Shown one piece after another: positions 1 to 7,125 of a stretch of 14,588 nt of DNA. Under the pieces are notes generated by a model. That model saw only the letters and a list, made by a program, of their open reading frames with translations, had not been told where the DNA came from and made no database searches. A program made the translations under genes and the position numbers. The DNA comes from an uncultured Ruminococcus sp. (GTDB lineage Bacteria; Bacillota; Clostridia; Oscillospirales; CAG-272): assembly GCA_902773455.1 (NCBI GenBank), contig CACYEW010000269.1, positions 1 through 14,588 on the forward strand, in the 5' to 3' direction. The number at the start of each line of letters is the position of its first letter. Position 1 is the first letter of the stretch.

Positions 1-725
1 ACGGGATTCAGAAGCGCCGATATCCTGCCGGATCTGCGCTGTTTTCTGACGTAATCTCCGTTTTCGGAATCAAACGCCGCAGTCTCGTCTTTTTCTTTGC
101 CGAAAGCGCGCAGCACGCGCACGCCGGTGAGGTTTTCGCGTATGCGGCGGACCATCAGAGAAAGCGCGGTCTGCACCTTGCCGTAAAGTCTGACCCCGGC
201 GAGCATTATAACGTATATGACGGCGAGCAGTACCGGCACCGCCGCGGCGAGATACAAAGCCGAACCGGGATCGGTCATAAAACAGGCGGCTATCGCGCCG
301 ACTACAACGAACGGCGAGCGTAAAACTAGGCGGAGCGTCAGATTGAGTCCGTTCTGCATCTGATTGACGTCGCTCGTTATGTTCGTTATCAGGGCGGAGA
401 CTCCGAGCCGGTCTATATCCGCGTAAGACATATCCTGAATACGGAAAAACAGCGCTTCTCTGATATTGCAGGCGAAGCCCGTCGCGGCTTTGGCGGCGAA
501 ATACTGCGCCGTCACGGCAAAGCCGAGACCGACCGCGGCGAAAAGGCAGAGCACGAGGCTCCATTTCACCACCGTGCCTTTATCGGATCCCCCTATGCCG
601 CGGTCGATTATGACCGCGACGATAAAAGGCACCGAAAGCTCGAGCACTACCTCGAAGAGCTTGAACAGCGGCGCGAGGACCGTCTGCTTTTTATATTCTC
701 TCAGGTAAGAAAAGATTTTTTTCAT
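1..725 (-). CDS. ABC transporter, exporter-type membrane/ATPase protein, N-terminal part
   Basis: The frame reads open for 241 codons and leaves the window at base 1, so only the N-terminal transmembrane domain is present. It starts MKKIFSYLREYKKQ. An in-frame TAA lies just upstream of the ATG at 725, so no earlier start is possible. Hydrophobic segments fall near residues 18-40, 55-75, 135-150 and 157-178. Two family signatures of type-IV (exporter) ABC proteins are visible: LGVSALITNITSDVNQMQ around residue 107, and RENLTGVRVLRAFGKEK around residue 196, the coupling-helix region. The nucleotide-binding domain (Walker A, signature, Walker B) must lie beyond the window edge. Such proteins usually act as homo- or heterodimers exporting drugs, lipids or peptides across the cytoplasmic membrane. 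The substrate cannot be told. The start has only a weak ribosome binding site. The partner subunit, if any, would be further left. Confidence 0.9.
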   Translation of the reverse strand, partial: MKKIFSYLREYKKQTVLAPLFKLFEVVLELSVPFIVAVIIDRGIGGSDKGTVVKWSLVLCLFAAVGLGFAVTAQYFAAKAATGFACNIREALFFRIQDMSYADIDRLGVSALITNITSDVNQMQNGLNLTLRLVLRSPFVVVGAIAACFMTDPGSALYLAAAVPVLLAVIYVIMLAGVRLYGKVQTALSLMVRRIRENLTGVRVLRAFGKEKDETAAFDSENGDYVRKQRRSGRISALLNP

Positions 726-726
726 C

Positions 727-755
727 TTGATTTATCCGCATTTTTGTGTTATTAT
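727..755 (+). promoter_or_regulatory. Sigma-A-type promoter for the DNA glycosylase gene
   Basis: TTGATT (727-732) and TATTAT (750-755) are separated by exactly 17 bp, matching the sigma-A consensus at 4/6 and 5/6 positions. The predicted transcript start near 762 leaves a leader of only about 14 bases, which holds the ribosome binding site AGAGGTG (764-770) ahead of the ATG at 776. The -35 box begins two bases outside the start codon of the divergent ABC transporter gene, so the two genes share this 50-bp region. Confidence 0.6.
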
Positions 756-775
756 CGTTATAAAGAGGTGATACG

Positions 776-1258
776 ATGCAGGTCCACGGTATAGATCCGG
801 TATGCGCTCCCGACGCGAAAATACTTATACTCGGCAGTTTTCCGTCCGTCGCTTCACGCGAGGCGGGATTTTATTACGCGCACAAACAAAACCGCTTTTT
901 CAAGGTCCTTCCGGCTCTGTTCGGAGAAGAACAGCCCGCTGATACGAACGGAAAAAAGGAGTTTCTCATACGTCACGGGATCGCCCTTTGGGACGTCATT
1001 CAAAGCTGCGACGTCGAAAAAAGCTCCGACAGCTCGATCAGAAACGTTACGCCGAACGGTATAGCGGCTCTGATCTCCGGCACGGATATCAAAACCGTAT
1101 ATCTGAACGGAAATACCGCCGCAAAGCTGTATGAAAAATACGTTTTGCCGTCCGTATCTCTGCCTTACCTCCGTCTGCCGTCGACGAGCCCGGCAAACGC
1201 CGCGTTTTCGCTCGAACGGCTCGTAAATGAATGGAGCGTTATTTTGCGCGATCTGTAA
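776..1258 (+). CDS. Hypoxanthine/deoxyinosine-DNA glycosylase (UDG superfamily, family 6-like)
   Basis: This 160-residue protein belongs to the short MUG/HDG branch of the uracil-DNA glycosylase superfamily. It should excise deaminated bases, chiefly hypoxanthine from deoxyinosine, leaving an abasic site. The N-terminal motif ILGSFPS (residues 18-24) is followed by GFYYAHKQNRFF (31-42). N39 in that motif aligns with the asparagine reported to be catalytic in the Methanosarcina family-6 enzyme. LWDVIQSCDVEKSSDSSI (about 71-88), LNGNTAAKLY and the second active-site motif LPSTSPANA (near 138) complete the signature. The length is normal for the family. AGAGGTG lies 5 bases before the ATG, and a promoter sits directly upstream. 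The gene is alone on its strand, divergent from the ABC transporter gene and convergent with the 387-residue gene, which it overlaps by 20 bp. Endonuclease IV, which would process its product, is encoded 1.1 kb away on the other strand. The family call is strong; the exact substrate is inferred. Confidence 0.9.
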   Translation: MQVHGIDPVCAPDAKILILGSFPSVASREAGFYYAHKQNRFFKVLPALFGEEQPADTNGKKEFLIRHGIALWDVIQSCDVEKSSDSSIRNVTPNGIAALISGTDIKTVYLNGNTAAKLYEKYVLPSVSLPYLRLPSTSPANAAFSLERLVNEWSVILRDL

Positions 1259-2402
1259 GATCGGCGTTTTTCACGAAATCTTTGCAGCTCTTGAATCTGC
1301 TTCTTATCGTTTTCAGATCGCCCGCGGTTATCAGATAGGTATACGAGAGCGGCTCGTACGAAACGAGGCGTATCATGGCTAACGGCGCTACGTAGTTCGT
1401 GGGACCCGCCGCCGGATCTTTCGTGCCGTTATAGCTGAATCTGCCGGCGATATATCTGCGCACGTCCGGAACGTAAAGGCCTATGCCGTAATCGTTATCG
1501 TCGCACCAGGCGCACCACGATTCCGAGTTTTCGGGTTTCAGATAAAATCTGTGCCTCGGCCAGTCTTCGGGCCAGAAGATAAGATCGCGCCTTACGTCGA
1601 GTTCGTCGTCCTGCCACGGCTTGTCCTTACCGTAAAACCAGAAGTTATTGAGGTAGCTGACGGTATAAAACGCCGGCACCTCCTGGGAATTGACGGGATG
1701 CTTATAGCCCGACCAGTCGGTAAAGCGGTTCCACACCCGCAGATATTCCCCGTCAAGCGTATATTCGTTTTCCATATAGCTGTCCGTGTAAAGACCAACG
1801 TGTCCCCAGTCGCGCGGACGGCATTTTACGTATATGGAATTCTCCGTCACTTTATAATCGATAAGTTTGCTTTTCTTATTGCCGCGGTCGCCTCCCTGAA
1901 CGGGGTTGTAGACCCAGGGGTTGCCCATGAATTCGCCCTTCACGTAAGGCGGCTCGCCCGTGCCGTAATACGACTGCTGCACGAGCCTGCCCGTATCGGC
2001 GTGATTGAGCATATTTTTCAAGCCCTCAACGGGGCATTTTTTGTCTTCGATATAAGAAAGTCCGCCGCCCCATATAAGCTCGGCTCCGACTTTAAGATAT
2101 TCGTTTTCGATATAATAAGTACCGCCGGATAAAACGCCGCAAAGCTCCGTTTCAAGCTCCGATACGCAATACTCTCCCTCTCCGCACACATCAAACGTCA
2201 GATCGTAAAGTCCCGACGCGTATTTGTTTTCGATATATCCCTCGGTATAGCTGACGAAAACGCCGTTTTCGCCGGCCGGCAGATAAAACTCTTCCTTTAC
2301 CCTCTCGCCGCCGCAGTCGAAATAAAACGAGCCTTTGAGCGGAGCGTCGCTTTTGTATACGATCCTGTATCTGTTATACTTTTCTTTCACGTTCAGCTTC
2401 AT
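1239..2402 (-). CDS. Uncharacterised aromatic-rich, probably beta-sandwich protein
   Basis: The 387-residue product has no signal peptide or membrane segment, so it is probably cytoplasmic. I do not recognise an assigned family. Its look is that of a large carbohydrate-related beta-sandwich. It is very rich in Trp and Tyr and contains blocks that seem conserved: GGGLSYIED (112-120), NMLNHADTGRLVQQSYYG (130-147), WVYNPVQGGDRGN (163-175), a SYMENEYTL stretch (208-216), ESWCAWCDDNDYGIGLYVP (294-312) and GPTNYVAPLAMIRL (333-346). I have an impression of similar proteins in Ruminococcus-type genomes, but cannot confirm it here. It is the last gene of the long minus-strand operon. Its ATG overlaps the endonuclease IV stop by 4 bp (ATGA), implying coupled translation. 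Its 3' end overlaps the convergent glycosylase gene by 20 bp. A sugar-binding or glycan-modifying role is a guess from composition only. Confidence 0.8.
   Translation of the reverse strand: MKLNVKEKYNRYRIVYKSDAPLKGSFYFDCGGERVKEEFYLPAGENGVFVSYTEGYIENKYASGLYDLTFDVCGEGEYCVSELETELCGVLSGGTYYIENEYLKVGAELIWGGGLSYIEDKKCPVEGLKNMLNHADTGRLVQQSYYGTGEPPYVKGEFMGNPWVYNPVQGGDRGNKKSKLIDYKVTENSIYVKCRPRDWGHVGLYTDSYMENEYTLDGEYLRVWNRFTDWSGYKHPVNSQEVPAFYTVSYLNNFWFYGKDKPWQDDELDVRRDLIFWPEDWPRHRFYLKPENSESWCAWCDDNDYGIGLYVPDVRRYIAGRFSYNGTKDPAAGPTNYVAPLAMIRLVSYEPLSYTYLITAGDLKTIRSRFKSCKDFVKNADLTDRAK
1246..1271 (+). terminator. Possible weak intrinsic terminator after the glycosylase gene
   Basis: CGATC (1249-1253) pairs with GATCG (1259-1263) around a TGTAA loop that contains the gene's own stop codon. 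Two further pairs form if one G is bulged. TTTTT follows at 1267-1271. The stem is short and imperfect, and the element lies inside the overlapping 3' end of the convergent gene, so the call is tentative. On the other strand there is no comparable T-run. Confidence 0.35.
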
Positions 2403-3229
2403 TTTCTCATTCCCCTCAGAAGTTTTATTTCGGCTTCGTAGCCGTCGATGTCGTTCGGCGTTTCAAGCACTATCGGCAGCCCGTCGAACACGGGGCAGTT
2501 TATTATGCGTTCGACGTTTTCTATGCCGAGAAAGCCCTGACCTATTTTTTCGTGGCGGTCTTTATGCGAGCCTCTCGGATTTTTGCTGTCGTTCAGGTGA
2601 ACGGCGGCGAGTTTTTTTGTTCCGATTATCTTATCGAATTCTTCAAGCGTGCCGTACAGACCCTCGCACACGTCGTAGCCGGCGTCGGATACGTGGCAGG
2701 TGTCGAGGCAGACGTATAAATGCTTTGCAAAATCACAGCCGTCGATTATCGTTTTAAGCTCTTCGAAGGTCGAGCCGATCTCGCTGCCCTTGCCCGCCAT
2801 CGTTTCAAGCGTGACCTTCGTTTTCATACCGTGGAACATATGCCGGTTCAGCATATTGAGAATGTGACCGACGCCGGTACCGACCCCCTGCCCTACGTGA
2901 GAGCCGGGGTGGAAATTATATACCGTGCCGGGAATGTGTTCAAGCGTTTCTATATCGTCTTTGAACACCATATCGGCGAATTCCCTCGTTTTCGCTTCCG
3001 CCGAAGCCGGGTTGAGCGTATAAGGCGCGTGCGCGACTATCGGTCCGAAGCTGTTTTCTTTCATTATCGAGATCAGCTTCGCCGCGTCGTCCGGATCGAA
3101 TTTCTTCGCCGATCCGCCCCTCGGATTGCGCGTAAAGAACTGAAACGTGTTCGCGCCGATCCGCAGCGCCTCTTCTCCCATCGCGGCGTAACCGCCCGAC
3201 GACGATAAATGACAACCGATGTAAAACAT
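2399..3229 (-). CDS. nfo: Endonuclease IV (AP endonuclease)
   Basis: This 276-residue cytoplasmic enzyme cleaves the backbone 5' of abasic sites in base-excision repair and removes blocked 3' ends. It is a TIM barrel with three zinc ions. All nine expected metal ligands are present: H67 (VAHAPY), H107 (NFHPGSH), E142 (LETMAG), D176 and H179 (CLDTCH), H211 (VHLNDSK), D224 and H226 (HKDRHEKIG) and E256 (VLETP). The N-terminal GCHLSSSGG and the NTFQFFTRNPR motif are also typical, and the length is normal. The ATG at 3229 is preceded by GGGAGTGA five bases upstream, formed by the end of the nnr gene, whose stop is 3 bp away. Downstream it overlaps the 387-residue gene by 4 bp. Expression should therefore follow the operon promoter near 11270 unless an internal promoter exists. 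None is evident. Confidence 0.96.
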   Translation of the reverse strand: MFYIGCHLSSSGGYAAMGEEALRIGANTFQFFTRNPRGGSAKKFDPDDAAKLISIMKENSFGPIVAHAPYTLNPASAEAKTREFADMVFKDDIETLEHIPGTVYNFHPGSHVGQGVGTGVGHILNMLNRHMFHGMKTKVTLETMAGKGSEIGSTFEELKTIIDGCDFAKHLYVCLDTCHVSDAGYDVCEGLYGTLEEFDKIIGTKKLAAVHLNDSKNPRGSHKDRHEKIGQGFLGIENVERIINCPVFDGLPIVLETPNDIDGYEAEIKLLRGMRK

Positions 3230-3232
3230 GAT

Positions 3233-4729
3233 TCACTCCCCCGTATTCAAAAGCTCGGTTATCGCCTCGGGTATGCACGACACCGTGTCCGAGGCGATCA
3301 TACTGACGCAGTTGGTCTTCTTCTCGGCAAGCTCTCCCGCTCTGCCGTTTATATACGCCGCCGCGGTAACGGCGGTCAGAATATCTTCGTTATATCCGCA
3401 TAAAGCCGCGGTTATGCCCGACAAAACGTCGCCGCTTCCCGCCGTCGCCATACCGGAACAGCCCGTATCGGCGATATTGACCGTATCGCCGTCCGTAACG
3501 ACAGTAGCGGTGCCTTTCAGGAGCACGACCGAGCCGTATTCTTTTGCAAAATCTTTTGCGGCGGATATCGGATCGGAAAGTATCCCGTTTATTTCTTTGC
3601 CCGTAAGACGCGAAAATTCCTTTACGTGCGGCGTGAGAACGGTCTTGCACTTTGCGGTCTTCAGCCTGTCCGCGCCCATACGGGACAAGGCGTTCAATCC
3701 GTCCGCGTCTATAACGAGCGTGCCGGTGAAATGCCCGAGCAGATAATCAAGCGTGCGCTTCACGCCCTCGCTCTGCCCGGCTCCCATACCGAACGCGACG
3801 ACCTTTACCCCTCTTATGAGTTCCTTTATCTCATCTTCGCTGAAAGCGATATATCCGTTTTCCGACGAAAGAGGAAACACCGTGCTTTCGATCACTCTTG
3901 AAGAAAGCCCGGCGGCGATAACGTCCGGCACGGCGGCTTTCACCACTCCGGCGCCCGATCTCATGGCGGCGTTCGCCATACACGCGAGCTTCACCGCTCC
4001 GCCGTAACGGCGGCAGCCGCCGACTATCGCGATATAGCCGAAATCGGATTTGTTGCAGAACGCCGGGCGTTTTTTCAAAGCCTTTGCCGCGTCGGCTTTT
4101 TCGTAAACTCCGTAAGGGTTATCGGGCGGCTCGAGTCCGATATCGACGTTTACTTTATTTTTGATCACGTCTTTCGCCATACCGAGAAAATGACCGGGCT
4201 TGTAAAAACCTATCGATACGGTCAGATCCGATACGACGCAGAGATCCGAGATCCCGCTGTCAGGATCGAGACCGCTGTTTATATCCGCGCTTATTATCCG
4301 TTTGCCGCTGTTGTTCATCTTTAACGCCGCGATCTTCGGTACGCCTGTCAGAGCGCCCTTGAAGCCCGTGCCGTAAATACAGTCGACCACCGTATCGAAC
4401 GAAGAAAGATCGGTGTTTTCGTAAAACGCCTCGATCTTCACGCCCTTACCGGCGCATTTTTTGTAATAAAACTCTCCGTCCGGCGAAAATACGTCTGACA
4501 GAGTAAAAACGGTACAGTCAGAGCCGCGCTCCGAGAGTATCAGGGCAAGCGCGAAGCCGTCGCCGCCGTTATTGCCCTTACCGCATACGACCGCGACCTT
4601 CTCGCCTTTTGTTATATGATCCGCGATACCCTCCGCGGCGCGTCTCATGAGTTCTTTTCCGGGCGTGCCGGACGATATCTTTTCTGCGTCGCTTTTTCTT
4701 ACCGCGGATCTTGAAAATACTTTGATCAT
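3233..4729 (-). CDS. nnr: Bifunctional NAD(P)HX repair enzyme (epimerase + ADP-dependent dehydratase)
   Basis: The 498-residue product repairs hydrated NADH/NADPH. The N-terminal epimerase domain (about 1-215) interconverts R and S hydrates; VVCGKGNNGGDGFALA (47-62), VDCIYGTGFKG (115-125) and SADINSGLDPDSG (147-159) mark it. The C-terminal ribokinase-fold dehydratase domain (about 225-495) shows DFGYIAIVGG (229-238), DADGLN (341-346), LTPHVKEFSRLTG (365-377), LLKGTATVV (403-411) and the anion-hole motif TAGSGDVLSG (429-438), with D434 as likely catalytic base. The usual Asn before GMATAG reads Cys here (GCSGMATAG, residue 424), a deviation worth noting. The start at 4729 is chosen because the conserved N-terminus MIKVFSRSAV begins there. 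A longer frame from 4927 would add 66 Arg-rich residues lying wholly inside the upstream cohesin gene. The ATG overlaps that gene's stop by 4 bp. The nfo start lies 3 bp beyond this gene's stop. Confidence 0.95.
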   Translation of the reverse strand: MIKVFSRSAVRKSDAEKISSGTPGKELMRRAAEGIADHITKGEKVAVVCGKGNNGGDGFALALILSERGSDCTVFTLSDVFSPDGEFYYKKCAGKGVKIEAFYENTDLSSFDTVVDCIYGTGFKGALTGVPKIAALKMNNSGKRIISADINSGLDPDSGISDLCVVSDLTVSIGFYKPGHFLGMAKDVIKNKVNVDIGLEPPDNPYGVYEKADAAKALKKRPAFCNKSDFGYIAIVGGCRRYGGAVKLACMANAAMRSGAGVVKAAVPDVIAAGLSSRVIESTVFPLSSENGYIAFSEDEIKELIRGVKVVAFGMGAGQSEGVKRTLDYLLGHFTGTLVIDADGLNALSRMGADRLKTAKCKTVLTPHVKEFSRLTGKEINGILSDPISAAKDFAKEYGSVVLLKGTATVVTDGDTVNIADTGCSGMATAGSGDVLSGITAALCGYNEDILTAVTAAAYINGRAGELAEKKTNCVSMIASDTVSCIPEAITELLNTGE

Positions 4730-5373
4730 TTCCGTTTTCTCTTTATTATAACGATCGCCGAAACGGCGGCAGCGGCGGCAAATGCAAGTATGCACGCCGC
4801 GATGACGACGGCCGATCCGCCGCTTTTCGTTTTTTCTTCCGTTGTATTTTCCGTCGGAACCGTTACGCGCGGTATCGGGACGCCGGTATCGCCGCCGTTT
4901 TCCGCCGCCCTCGTGATCACGCCGCAATCACCCGTCACCTTGATCACGCCGCCCGTGATATCGACGGCTACGTCTTCTTCGTCGTAATTATAGCACTCTA
5001 TGAATTTCAGCTCGACCGGGTGATCGCCCGGTTCCGCCGTTTCGCCGATTTTGAACGTCATTATGAGTATCGAGCCGTCGACTTTCATATCGGAGCCGTT
5101 TTCCACCGAGATATTCACGGCTTTCGCAACGGTGTCGGCGTACACGTCTCCGGCTTTCACGGCTATAAGCTCCAGATTTGCCGTGTCGAATTCCGGGCGT
5201 ACGCGCAGATAGCAAAAGCCCGGATTGTTTTCGATAACAACCGGGATATCTACCGTATCGCCGGCTTTCGCCGCCGCGGAGCTTACCGATATATGCGCAC
5301 AGACCGCGCCGCAGTTCAGCGCGAAGATCAGGGCGAGTGCGAGTATTACCGGCGGAAATACTGTTTTCTTCAT
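4726..5373 (-). CDS. Membrane-anchored single-cohesin protein
   Basis: This 215-residue surface protein has four parts. A signal peptide (1-26) ends at the cleavage-like AVCA. One cohesin-like beta-sandwich covers about 27-147, with ISVSSAAAKAGDTVDIPVVI at its start, a typical YLRVRPEFDTANLELI strand pair (55-70) and a closing GGVIKV. A polar Thr/Glu linker follows (148-186). A C-terminal transmembrane helix (187-210) is followed by KRKRK, a stop-transfer tail that faces the cytoplasm. Cohesins normally hold dockerin-bearing enzymes or scaffoldins on cellulosome-type surfaces. A lone anchored cohesin would be a minimal docking post, but no dockerin is recognisable in this window. Anchoring by a helix, without an SLH domain or LPXTG signal, is uncommon. 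AAAGGA lies 7-8 bases before the ATG. The gene follows the nuclease gene by 15 bp and overlaps nnr by 4 bp. The cohesin assignment rests on pattern, not on alignment. Confidence 0.85.
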   Translation of the reverse strand: MKKTVFPPVILALALIFALNCGAVCAHISVSSAAAKAGDTVDIPVVIENNPGFCYLRVRPEFDTANLELIAVKAGDVYADTVAKAVNISVENGSDMKVDGSILIMTFKIGETAEPGDHPVELKFIECYNYDEEDVAVDITGGVIKVTGDCGVITRAAENGGDTGVPIPRVTVPTENTTEEKTKSGGSAVVIAACILAFAAAAAVSAIVIIKRKRK

Positions 5374-5388
5374 CGTTTTTTCCTTTCG

Positions 5389-6309
5389 TCACGGCTTGCA
5401 GAAGCCGCACGCTTTATATCCTTTGTCGGTCAGACTCTGTTTGCTTCCGTGGTAGTGTTCGGCGTTGTCCTCGCTTATTTCGAGCGCGTATTTGCACGTC
5501 GGCTTATGGAATTTGCCGGACTTGACGTTTATTATGAAATCGTATTCGGGCAATTCGAGGACGCCGTTGAAACGGTTCTCACCGGTCAGATAATTCAGGA
5601 TAATATCCGGCTGAACGTTATAAGCGAAAACGCAGAACCGTACTCCCTCTCCGTTATCCTCCGTGGAAAACGCCTCCATAAGCACGCCGCGCGCTATCGC
5701 CTCGTCGTCCCTGAATACGGGAGTAACGCGGTACAATACGTGTTTCTTCGTTTTTCTGACGTATTCAGCCACAAGATTTTCATACGGGAGCATACCCGAA
5801 ACGTTCATATATCTCGTACCGGTTATCAGATTTCTTTCGTTCGCGTTTTCTCCCGAAAGCTGAAAACCGATCAGATGGCAGCGGTTGAAAAGATATTCTC
5901 CGTCGATCCACTCATAGCGGTCCGACCGCCAGCCGCTCGGCTTTATCAAGCCTATGTATTCGCGGTCCTCGGTCGGCATGAGATCGTCTCCCACGCAGGC
6001 GACGGCGGCGCCGCATCTGCCGTATCGGTCAAGTACGGAGTAATACTCGTACGACGTAGCTACCTTTTCGTTGTCGGTAAAATACGGTTCTCCTCCGTTG
6101 ACTGCCGCGCACGGATCGCCGCGGTATTCCGGCACGAGATCGAGCGAAAACGGCGTTTTGCACGAAGCCGGTATCACCGCGTCCTTCGCTTCCCCGCCGG
6201 GAAGTACTATCACGGGATCGGGCGACGCGAAAACCGGAGCGTTTCTTACGCATGAGAAAACGCTTACCGATAAGAATATCGCCGCGAGGATCAGAGCGGT
6301 CTTTTTCAT
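5389..6309 (-). CDS. DNA/RNA non-specific endonuclease, lipoprotein
   Basis: The 306-residue product is predicted to be exported and lipid-anchored. A hydrophobic leader MKKTALILAAIFLSVSVFSC gives a lipobox with Cys20. The core (about 75-260) resembles EndA/Endonuclea_NS_2 nucleases: EYIGLIKPSGWRS (117-129), FNRCHLIGFQLSGENANERN (141-160) and LITGTRYMN (161-169). H145 in RCHLIG corresponds to the catalytic His of the beta-beta-alpha-metal fold, and an Asn in the following helix would bind Mg. The C-terminal 45 residues form a separate small module with H268, C272, C301 and C304 (KFHKPTCK ... GYKACGFCKP), a His/Cys set like the Ada-type zinc modules that often end such nucleases. Likely roles are extracellular nucleic-acid scavenging or processing DNA at the surface. 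The start overlaps the amidohydrolase stop by 4 bp. The cohesin gene follows after 15 bp. Confidence 0.9.
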   Translation of the reverse strand: MKKTALILAAIFLSVSVFSCVRNAPVFASPDPVIVLPGGEAKDAVIPASCKTPFSLDLVPEYRGDPCAAVNGGEPYFTDNEKVATSYEYYSVLDRYGRCGAAVACVGDDLMPTEDREYIGLIKPSGWRSDRYEWIDGEYLFNRCHLIGFQLSGENANERNLITGTRYMNVSGMLPYENLVAEYVRKTKKHVLYRVTPVFRDDEAIARGVLMEAFSTEDNGEGVRFCVFAYNVQPDIILNYLTGENRFNGVLELPEYDFIINVKSGKFHKPTCKYALEISEDNAEHYHGSKQSLTDKGYKACGFCKP

Positions 6310-7118
6310 GCTTTGATTTCCGATAAGAATCTTATCGCGTTGTTATAAAGAATGTCTTCTTTCACTTTGTCCGGCAATCGGAGCCGGTCGAAAAGCATAA
6401 GCTCCGCCTCCGGCTTCATCACCGGGTAATCGGTGCCGAACATCACCCTGCCGTAACCGAGCCTGCCGATGATCTGTTCCGCCTTTCCGGGCGAAAGATA
6501 CCATAAAGCGGACGAGGTGTCGTAATAAACGTTTTCGTTTCCGCAGAAAAGAAACCTCTCGTCGTCGCCCGCCTTATAACCGCCGAGATGCGCCGCAACG
6601 ACTTTAAGGCGCGGAAAATCGGAAAGCACCTTTTTCAGCTTGTAGGCGGATGAAAACCTGTACTGCGGCCTGTCGTCTCCCATATGGAAATAGATCGGGA
6701 ACCTGCCCTCGGCGATCTCGTACAGCGGATAGAATTTGCGCGAATCTATATCCTCGCCCTGTATGTCCGGATGTATCTTGATACCGCACAGGCCTCCGTT
6801 TATCGCATAGTTTATCTCAGCCTCCGTATCGGCGCAGTCCTGGTGCATACCGCCGAAGGCGTACGCTTCGAAGCCGTCTTCTCTGCCGCGCTTCATTGTT
6901 TCTATGAGGCATTCGTTGACGCGGTGGATCTGATGCGCGTTTGTCGCGACCGAAAACACGAGAAAGCCGGATACTTTGGATTTTCTGTCCGCTTCCGTCA
7001 TATCGCCGTACGTGCCTTTGCCCTGCGGCACGAAATTATAGAATTTACCGAGCGCGGCGACCGCTTTTTCGGCTATCGCGTCGGGATAGACGTGCGTATG
7101 TATATCGAATATTTTCAT
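6306..7118 (-). CDS. Amidohydrolase-family metal-dependent hydrolase (amidohydrolase_2 type)
   Basis: This 270-residue cytoplasmic TIM-barrel enzyme resembles the amidohydrolase_2 group, which includes ACMSD-like decarboxylases and assorted hydrolases. The metal-site residues are visible in order: H7 and H9 in FDIHTHVYP, H145 in IYFHMGD, H177 in VAAHLGG and D230 in VMFGTDYPV. IKIHPDIQG (113-121) is another conserved strand end. A single zinc-type site is expected. The substrate cannot be deduced, and neighbours do not help because they are functionally mixed. The gene starts 7 bp after the aspartate kinase stop and its stop overlaps the nuclease start by 4 bp, so it is an internal operon member. 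The ribosome binding site is weak (GAAAAGATA), so translation may depend on ribosomes arriving from the upstream gene. Confidence 0.9.
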   Translation of the reverse strand: MKIFDIHTHVYPDAIAEKAVAALGKFYNFVPQGKGTYGDMTEADRKSKVSGFLVFSVATNAHQIHRVNECLIETMKRGREDGFEAYAFGGMHQDCADTEAEINYAINGGLCGIKIHPDIQGEDIDSRKFYPLYEIAEGRFPIYFHMGDDRPQYRFSSAYKLKKVLSDFPRLKVVAAHLGGYKAGDDERFLFCGNENVYYDTSSALWYLSPGKAEQIIGRLGYGRVMFGTDYPVMKPEAELMLFDRLRLPDKVKEDILYNNAIRFLSEIKA

Positions 7119-7125
7119 TATCTTT

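Noticed and set aside
70..564. A 164-codon minus-strand open frame
   Set aside because: It is an out-of-phase shadow of the ABC transporter gene that runs off the left edge; the product is Arg/Ser/Asp-rich without motifs.
726..775. A leftward promoter for the ABC transporter gene (TATAAC or GATAAT on the minus strand)
   Set aside because: No acceptable -35 box lies at 16-18 bp from either hexamer, so I could not support a specific site.
4730..4927. A longer start for the nnr gene adding 66 residues
   Set aside because: The extension is Arg-rich, lies fully inside the cohesin gene in another frame, and precedes the conserved N-terminus. The internal ATG has the same 4-bp overlap style as other operon genes.
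5020..6255. A 411-codon open frame on the plus strand
   Set aside because: It is antisense to the nuclease and cohesin genes, whose motifs, lipobox and operon spacing are clear. The translation is Arg/Tyr/Val-rich noise.
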